A stretch of DNA of 64,000 bases from Pseudopithomyces maydicus (Eukaryota; Ascomycota; Dothideomycetes; Pleosporales; Didymosphaeriaceae), in assembly GCA_026873275.1 (NCBI GenBank), contig JANTUC010000001.1:3224001-3288000 (forward strand). Direction: 5' to 3'. Of this stretch, positions 57,462 to 64,000 are shown one piece after another (the first letter of the stretch is position 1; each line of letters begins with the position of its first letter). The notes beneath the pieces are model-generated. The model was not told the DNA's origin, ran no database searches, and saw only the letters and a list, made by a program, of their open reading frames with translations. The position numbers and the translations under genes were made by a program.

Positions 57462-60091
57462 CTAACCCAGAAGTCTCATCTGCCGCTCAAGGAACAATAG
57501 TTTCGGTCGATCTTCCTCGAATGTCACTTGCTTCTCCGCCAAATTGATCTCAAGGCTCGTTGGACCAGGCCTAAGAGACCCTTCACCAGAGAATGGGTTG
57601 ATAACATGTTCATACCACATATGAACACCATGCGCCTTGATAAGAGTCTGTACCATCAATACCTCGATGCAACACCAGGACCGGTCATAGTACTGGTTGT
57701 CTAGAAGACTAATCATGGCATTGCACTGTGCAAGATTCATCGGGAGTGCCGCTACTCCTGGTTTCTGGTGGTCTTGATCTACACAGGCAAAGTCCTAGCA
57801 CTACGGTTAGGCGTCTAGTTGAGGCTTGTATGATATTTTCCACTCACAATCCAAACGCAGAGTTGCGCTCGATTGACTTCAGGATGCAATTTGAGAAAAT
57901 CCTCAATCGCATGTAGCATCCGTTTATACTGTGTCCGATCTTCGTCATCCGGAGAGAAGTGTGCAGCATCTTGGGCACTCTTCGCAATCCACCGATACGA
58001 GAAAAAGATAATGAAAGGGTTGGTCTGAAAGATGTTTCCAGACAATCTCCGCGTGTACCCGTCACTCGATCGAGGGAGACGTCTTGCCCGAACAAAATCT
58101 GCATATCGTACGCATTTTAGGCCGTCGAAAGCGTTTCTCTTGTTTTCATCGTCGGCCAAAGCGGACGCATATTTTTGGCGAAGTTGATGTAGCGTCAGGC
58201 CGTGCTGCAATGGGTAGTTTCTGCCACTCAGGAGGACTGGGCGAAGTTCATCCTGAAATAAATTTCTATAGCCCTTTCGGAGATTCGCTTCGTAGACGAA
58301 ACGAGTGACTTCGGCATTGACGTTACCGCCTTCTCTTTGTATTTGGTCTCGTAAACCTTGTTCAATTATCCGTGCAGTTTCGCCATCACCGTTATATATT
58401 GCACATTCCAAAGCGGAATAGCCATGGTCGTCTCGCAATTTCAGATCAGCACCAGCGTCGATCATCTCTACTATATACTTGCGATGCTCTCCCGAGATTT
58501 CATTGCAAAGTGCGATGACTGGAGAACAGCCGGAGGTAGGGTTGAAATATTGTAGAGCCTCTGCTATATAGCCTGCGCGCAATAGCGCGCGGCCTAAGAA
58601 GGCTCCGGCAAAACCCACCTTCGTCGCATCTTTCTGCAGGCTGGTGAGTCTATAATTTTCTCTTGCGACCTGCACAGCCAGCTCAAACTTTCCCATTTCT
58701 AGGTAACACAGAGATAATCGTGAGTGACCGATCGCCTCGAGGACAATATCGTTGATGTCTCGTGCCCGTTCTATGCGCTCGTTGAACTGGCTGATCGCGC
58801 TTTCCAACAGATCCTTGTCCTTCGACGGACTCTCAAGATACATTTGATAGTTGATCATGCCGACATTCCCTATCGCACGACATGCGAACTTCTTGTGGCC
58901 GAGTTGCTTGGCACCGTTGTACTGCTCTTCTGCAGCTCGCTTAGATTCTGACAAAAGATCCATGTGGCGATAGACCATAGCCAGTTCTCCAAAACAGTTC
59001 ACAAGTGCGCTTGACTGTGGTGTCTCGAGAGTAACCCTCTCCAAGCAGTTGCAGGCATCCGTGTATCGGCCCATCATTCGATACATTTTACCAATTGCAC
59101 CCGCAGTGAGGTACTCGTGCAGAGATCCACCAAGCCATTCGCTTGCCTGGCAGAAATGTTCGGCGTCGCGATAGGACCGAAGTGCCTCTTCCCATTGTCC
59201 ATCATCAGAATGACGTTGGCCCGATAGTTGGTGGACCTCCCAATTTCTGAACTCGTTGATGGCGATGTGGATATCCGTCACGGTTACACTGGGATGTTCT
59301 TCTTGCCCAACAGAAACTTCTTGTAAAGCAGGTCTTAGAGATTTTGGACCATATTCACTGTTATGACTTGTGTCATAAAGGACAATTTTTGCGTACATGG
59401 CAGTAGACTCGACCTCGGTATGATTCAAGTCCCCCCCGATAACATAGAAGTTTTCCTGACGAGTGGAAAGGATTATTCTTCCGAACTCAGTAGTTGTACT
59501 ATGAGATACAGAAGTCGAATCAGCGATCCATTCTGTGCCTTCACCAGCAACTGTCCAGCTTGTAGCAAATGAGCACTCGGAAGGTTTTCCGATATCTATA
59601 TTTTTTCTCTTGTCGCGCGGTTTCCAGATCTGTAAATACATCGCCTCAGAATTTTGGCCTGCTGCGATTTGAATCCAGAGCAGGATTGCGTAGGAACCAT
59701 CAATGCACTGGGTTGTCCTCCAAGATAGGGATGTATCCTGGAGCACAACTTCCATGGCATCCCATATTACATCGATATCGGCTGAAGTCAATTGCCTACC
59801 CGATTTCTTGGAATTTCGCAGGAGCGCTATCCCAATGCCCGCGTTGAGTAATTGCTACTGCGCACTATTCTGGAACACTACAACGCTGTCTTTCCCATGC
59901 CACACTTCTTGCCACATGAACTCCCCGTGCTTCTGAATATAATCTTCCACGATAGCGAAGATATCATCTGAGTGGTGCGTAGGTAGTTTCAGAGCATGAT
60001 AAATACCTCGTAACCCATCTCTAATCGTTGTTGCAGATACTCGCTGCGTAGGTAAACGCGACGTATGAAACACTATTTGGTTAGGAAGCAT
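57462..60091 (-). CDS. TPR-ankyrin protein with TIR-like C-terminal domain
   Basis: Exons 59866-60091, 57848-59781 and 57462-57794 (introns 84 and 53 nt) give 830 residues in phase. Residues 1-240 are unassigned. From about 252 to 484 there are TPR-like helical pairs, for example DDGQWEEALRSYRDAEHF, GRYTDACNCLERV and MGKFELAVQVARENY. One ankyrin-like repeat lies at about 516-552 (RDDHGYSALECAIYNGDGE). From about 665 the sequence reads NPFIIFFSYRWIAKSA. After the last intron it continues through WIDFACVDQD to NLAQCNAMISLLDNQYY and RSWCCIEVLMVQ. That pattern (strand, SYRW, WIDxxCxDQ, RxWCxxE) is TIR-like. The combination of sensor repeats and a TIR-like effector suggests an immune or incompatibility role. 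No nucleotide-binding module is present. The first-intron donor is the weakest point. Confidence 0.78.
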
Positions 60092-60905
60092 GATACCGCG
60101 CTCTGAATGGAATTATAGTAATGGTTTTAGATTGAGAACGTGAAAGAATGTAGAGATAATATTGCCATCATACCCCGCACCGGTAAAGGATTAAAAGTTG
60201 TGATACATAGGCCTAACCAATAGGGTAATACTAACGTACCTTACGGGCGAGTTGGTTCCACAAATAAATTACTTAATTAACCAAGACTTTAGTAAAATCT
60301 ATATAATAATATCTTGAATACGTGAGTTAGTTATACTAGTAAACTAAATTATTATAAGAGTAACGAGCTCATATAATATGTCCTATACTGTAAGGTTGGT
60401 ATACTAGTTTTTGTTAAGACTATGAGGGTGGCTAGTTCTAAAGATTGTAGGTTCTCCTCCGATAATCCATTAAACGGCCTTATCTATATCCTCTTTTGCT
60501 TTGCTGTTGTCTATCTATATATCAATTGGTAGTCGTACCTGTGGTGGTGTCAATGATGAATCGCCTCACCGCTTAAGTCCTTACTTCTTGATCTGCCGCA
60601 TAGCCGAATAAGCTTCGATGAGCCTCAATATTTGCCCAGTCCCGCTTGTTACACCATAAAACATGTCAACTGTGCTTGCTACAGTATATCCCGCTAGTCT
60701 TGAATAAAACCCTAATCCTAGATCCTTTTAGTGGATGAGGCTTTGCGTAGGTCGACAATCAGGCGGTTATGCTGATGCCAGTGGTGTGTTAGAGGGTATC
60801 TTCGGCTACTGCGGGTTCTGAACTGATATAAAATTACTACAACAGGTCGAATAGGTTTCCCCAAAGTATCAAACCCATCAGTGTCTTTGCTGCCATCATA
60901 TTTCT
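60092..60905. other. AT-rich intergenic stretch
   Basis: 814 bases, strongly AT-rich around 60230-60420 and without coding frames. It could be a remnant of a repeat-induced-mutation target, but no element is recognisable. Confidence 0.5.
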
Positions 60906-62031
60906 TTAGCTATCTTCCGGATCACGGCTGAGTCGTATAAGCCAACGATTTTGAAAAAGTCCATTCAGTCTTTCAAATTTTGATGGATTGGTACAAAAGC
61001 GGCTCCAAAGTTCATTCCACGAAAACTTGGTTGTGTTCAGACCGGTAAAGTTGGAATGTCTTACGTTTAGACGAAAGAGTAGGTCTGTCATCCTCTGGCT
61101 AGCTTCGTTTGCCATCCAGCTGAGACTCCCCAGTCTGTATAAGCTCGAAGCTCTCGATTCAAATGTTCCAGTTTGCTTTCATCCAAGGTCGAAAGATCAT
61201 TCCACAATGCACCACCGTTGCTAATGACATCTACAGCCTGGAAATTCGTGGTGTCGAGGGCAGCGGCGGCGGAGGAGGCAGCGACGACATGTCCGCTACC
61301 TTTTCCCTCGGCATTTTCATGGCCTTATCTCTAAGGTGCTGGTAGTTGCCATCGGAGTAGATGGGTGTCATCCACACATCAAAAATCCCCAGTAAGCAAT
61401 AAGCCGCATCCTCTGGACGCTTGGTTTCCCGATCTATCGCCCACGAGAATCGCTCTTCAATACTGAAATCGCTCAGAGGCCTGCTTCTTCTCAAAGCTTG
61501 AGCGTGGATGTTTGTAGTCCGGCAGATTTGTTTTTCTAGAGATGATTTGTCGCCGAGACGCGTTCCACTACGAGAGTAGAACACAACCGACGAGGGCGCT
61601 ATTAGTTCTTGCAGTGTCCAACCTCGCTTGAACCATCTGCTCTCCACATATTTGGTGAAATTTTGGGATGGCACGTCTTGCATATACACATAACATCTCA
61701 CTGCCCTTTCGTACCAGTAGAACATGGAATTCAAAGCCCACGAAAGCTCGTTGGAGTCAGCCTTGTTGATGCAGCATGTGTCGATCCAGAAGTATTGCAG
61801 GCCATCTTGAGTAGCACGATCCTGGCAGAAGCGAAGTTTATGATACCCAAGACGTGGGCTGTCGCTCATGGGTCTACGAGCACCATCGCTGAGCTCTTCG
61901 TATGTGATTTCCTCTCCGTCTGCACCCCATGTGTGGGAAAGAATGCCGTAGAACGGGACAGCTTCTGGCGGGAAACTGGCAAGGCAGTAATTGCCATTAT
62001 CGTAAAATCGTATGAGACGCACGAGATGCAT
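60906..62031 (-). CDS. HET-domain protein, probable one-base frame break near 61130
   Basis: Exon 1, 61300-62031, starts at MHLVRLIRF and holds a HET domain: FYGILSHTWGADGEEITYEEL, then YFWIDTCCINKADSNELS, VRCYVYMQDV, WFKRGWTLQELIAPSSVVFY and AAYCLLGIFDV. This is the form found at the N-terminus of HET-E-like NLRs. A 62-nt intron (61238-61299) removes a proline-rich stretch and joins AVDVISNGGALWNDLSTLDE. In the raw sequence the frame stops at 61088. Adding one base to the C run at 61128-61131 carries it through LSWMANEASQRMTDLLFRLN to a stop at 60906, 354 residues in all. No NACHT or WD repeats follow, so this is a stand-alone HET protein. An unspliced reading would stop at 61231. Confidence 0.75.
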
Positions 62032-62830
62032 TCTTTGTGTTGCGATCAGTAGTTGTGTACAATACGAACGAGGGGCAGGTCGCAATTTCCAGCTTCATCA
62101 TGTGGTTCTAAGGCATCCATCCATGGATCAATCTACCGGTATCCAATTGGGATCTGCTGCACTCGTGCTGGCTGTTTACGAGGCGGTGGTGGTGTTACAC
62201 GGCGCTTAACCTGAAGAGTTGCCGTCTAAGCGGTTCTTCAGCCACTGACGTCATTTTCACAGCACCTTTGCGTCGAGCCCGTCTTGTTCTGCTGGACGGG
62301 GGAGGTCCTGGCAACATGGCTGCCCACACTGAGGATCCCCTGATGGTGGGACACTGCCTCCTCCAGATCGTGCCCAACAGCAGCAGCGTCGGCCCAAGCT
62401 GCTCTGCCTAAATCGATGCCCAAGAGCAATTCTTGTTTTAAAGTCTGATGCGTCAAGAGGCTATCTGAGACAGGATGGCCACCTGCACCAAGCTAGAGAC
62501 AGTCCCCACCAGTCACAGCTCGAGCTGCAGGTAGGGGGTGTTGCCGCAAGCTGCAGGGCAGGCGATGACGAAGCCCAGTTGCGCCCGCACAAAAGTTGGC
62601 GGTAACCGCATGCACACACCACTCAACGCGCTATTAAGGACACAACCCGATCACATTGCGCTTCCGTGTTCCTGCTCACCCTCCGTCCTGCTCTCCCACC
62701 TTCGCGTGGTTGTTCTGTCTGTTCACTGCTCTTCCTGCATTGCTCCACCTCTTGATACCGCCCGGCTGCCCCGCAGCTATCCGACCCCTGTGACATCAAC
62801 ACCGGATCTAACCTCGCACACTTGAGCACC
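62032..62830. other. Divergent intergenic region
   Basis: 799 bases between the HET gene (minus) and the Arg-rich gene (plus). GC-rich and pyrimidine-rich over the last 200 bases, consistent with a promoter and leader of a well-expressed gene. No gene seen. Confidence 0.5.
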
Positions 62831-64000
62831 ATGTATCGTTCCTCGACTGGAAACCTGGATTACTACGACGAGCCACCCCGTGGCGGCGAGCGATGGGATC
62901 GCGACCGATTTGAGCGCGCAGGGCGCCGTGGCCATGGCAGCCGCGATGTGAAGGACGACTTCCGCTTTTCCGAGCACGACCGGTTCCCTGGAGGTCGTCG
63001 CGATGTGGAATTCCGCGACGACTACGAGCGCCGTGGTCCTCGTGTCATGGAGCGCGAGTCGTTCCGCGAGGACGACCGCTTCAGCCGACGCCGCCATCAA
63101 GACATTTTCGAGGAGCCGACGCCTTCCGAGGTCGCCAACCGAGCACTTGCGCCGTATCGCCGCAGGTCTGTCGTGGAACGAGATTTTGATGTCGAAATTG
63201 ACCGAGAGAGAACGAGAAGGCCTGCTCGTCCTCAATACATTCGCCGACAGTCGTCATTGGACACCTTCGACCGCCGGCCGCTGCCGCGTTACGGTGACGT
63301 TGAGAGAGACGAATGGCGACCCCCAGCAAACGTGCCTATTCCTCTACCCATCCGAGAGCGTCGCCGCTCGCCGTCACGATATCGCGAGGAAGATTATGAG
63401 GAGGAGCGATTCGTTGAGCGAGATCGCCCGTCGCGTAGAGACAGAGTGGAGGAATACCGCGAAGTTGAAGTCCACCGAGCGAAGAGCCGCCGCCGACGCA
63501 GTCCTTCACGTAGCGTGGTGCAGTCTGTTGCGCGAAGCTCTTCGACCTCCAGTTTCGAGGAGGTTAAACTTGCGCGGGCTGATTGGGGCAGGAAGGGCAA
63601 GACCCGACTACCCAAGCGTCTGTGTCGAGTGCAGGCCGTAACAGAACTCGGCTACCCATACGAGGAAGAGGTAGGTAACTCTTGAAAAGACATATTGTGT
63701 TATCTAACGAGAAGCAGGAGGACTTTATTGTCATCACTCGAGCGCTGGAAAAGGAGCACATCGACGAGATCATCAGCATAAGCGAAAAGTACAAAGAGAG
63801 TCAGTATGCATTCTCAAGCTTGGTTGCAGTCTCTAATATCCACTTAGCTAAGACTACCTACGTATACGAGGACCAGCGGTCTGTCATAGAGCAACCTCCG
63901 GTCGTAATCGCTCCTCCGCCACCTCCACCACCACCACCAGCATCCGTTCACGGCGAGACAGTCATCTATGAGAAGTCGGTCCGTGGCGTATCCCCACCTC
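62831..64000 (+). CDS. Arg/Glu/Asp-rich DUF8035-type protein, 5' part (runs off the window)
   Basis: Exons 62831-63670, 63718-63799 and 63848 to beyond 64000; introns are 47-48 nt. The first 230 residues are extremely rich in Arg, Asp and Glu (RDRF, RRDVEF, ERRGPRV repeats) with RRRSPSR patches like RS-domain splicing proteins. The conserved block follows: RKGKTRLPKRL, then TELGYPYEEE spliced to EDFIVITRALEKEHIDEII. In fungi this sequence type occurs in DUF8035 proteins of unknown role. The visible end has a run of prolines. The C-terminus is missing only because the window stops. The donor at 63800 is a GTCAGT chosen because the alternative gives a stop. Confidence 0.8.

Noticed and set aside
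60230..60420. AT-rich stretch considered as a transposon remnant or centromere-like island
   Set aside because: Too short, no terminal repeats, no coding traces; only the composition is unusual.

Overview
The window reads as nuclear DNA of a filamentous ascomycete (Pezizomycotina; Dothideomycetes is my guess, not shown). The evidence is short introns of about 48-110 nt with GTRNGY donors and CTAAC/CTGAC branch sites, fungus-only families (HET domains, NACHT-ankyrin STAND proteins, a fungal C2H2 plus Fungal_trans regulator, Gtt1-type GST) and AT-rich intergenic stretches. There are no operons, tRNAs, rRNAs, CRISPR arrays or recognisable transposons. I rebuilt exon structures by hand; nearly all multi-exon models close in frame.

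Layout. 1-8.5 kb: tail of a gene, a RidA-like protein, then a HET-domain protein (minus) head-to-head with a NACHT-ankyrin protein (plus). 9-16 kb: OGFr-domain protein, a tiny four-exon complex I subunit (NDUFB4/B15-like), a Gtt1-like GST and a double-BTB protein. 16.5-26 kb: a 73-residue protein ending in a CaaX box, a PHD-finger protein, a degenerate cytochrome P450 fragment and a three-finger C2H2 regulator, separated by gene-poor DNA. 26-31 kb: TIP41, Aurora kinase, TDP1. 31-34 kb: three small neighbouring Trp-Cys-x2-Cys zinc-ribbon proteins. 34-51.7 kb: alpha/beta hydrolase, ZNG1-like G3E GTPase, MOB4/phocein, a large C2H2/Fungal_trans regulator behind a 2.2-kb GC-rich leader, nucleoporin Nup155/Nup170 and AIM41. 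52-62 kb: a second accessory block with a PhyH dioxygenase, a HET-like protein, an aldo-keto reductase, a TPR-ankyrin protein with a TIR-like C-terminus and another HET protein. 62.8 kb to the end: 5' part of an Arg/Glu-rich DUF8035-type protein.

Two themes stand out. First, both flanks carry candidate non-self recognition and cell-death genes, while the middle holds conserved housekeeping genes. Second, five genes (Aurora, the C2H2/Fungal_trans factor, Nup155 and two HET-type genes) are each broken by exactly one missing base in a G or C run of 4-5. Restoring one base gives complete, family-length products. This points to systematic homopolymer errors in the assembly rather than five independent gene losses, and it would mislead automatic annotation.
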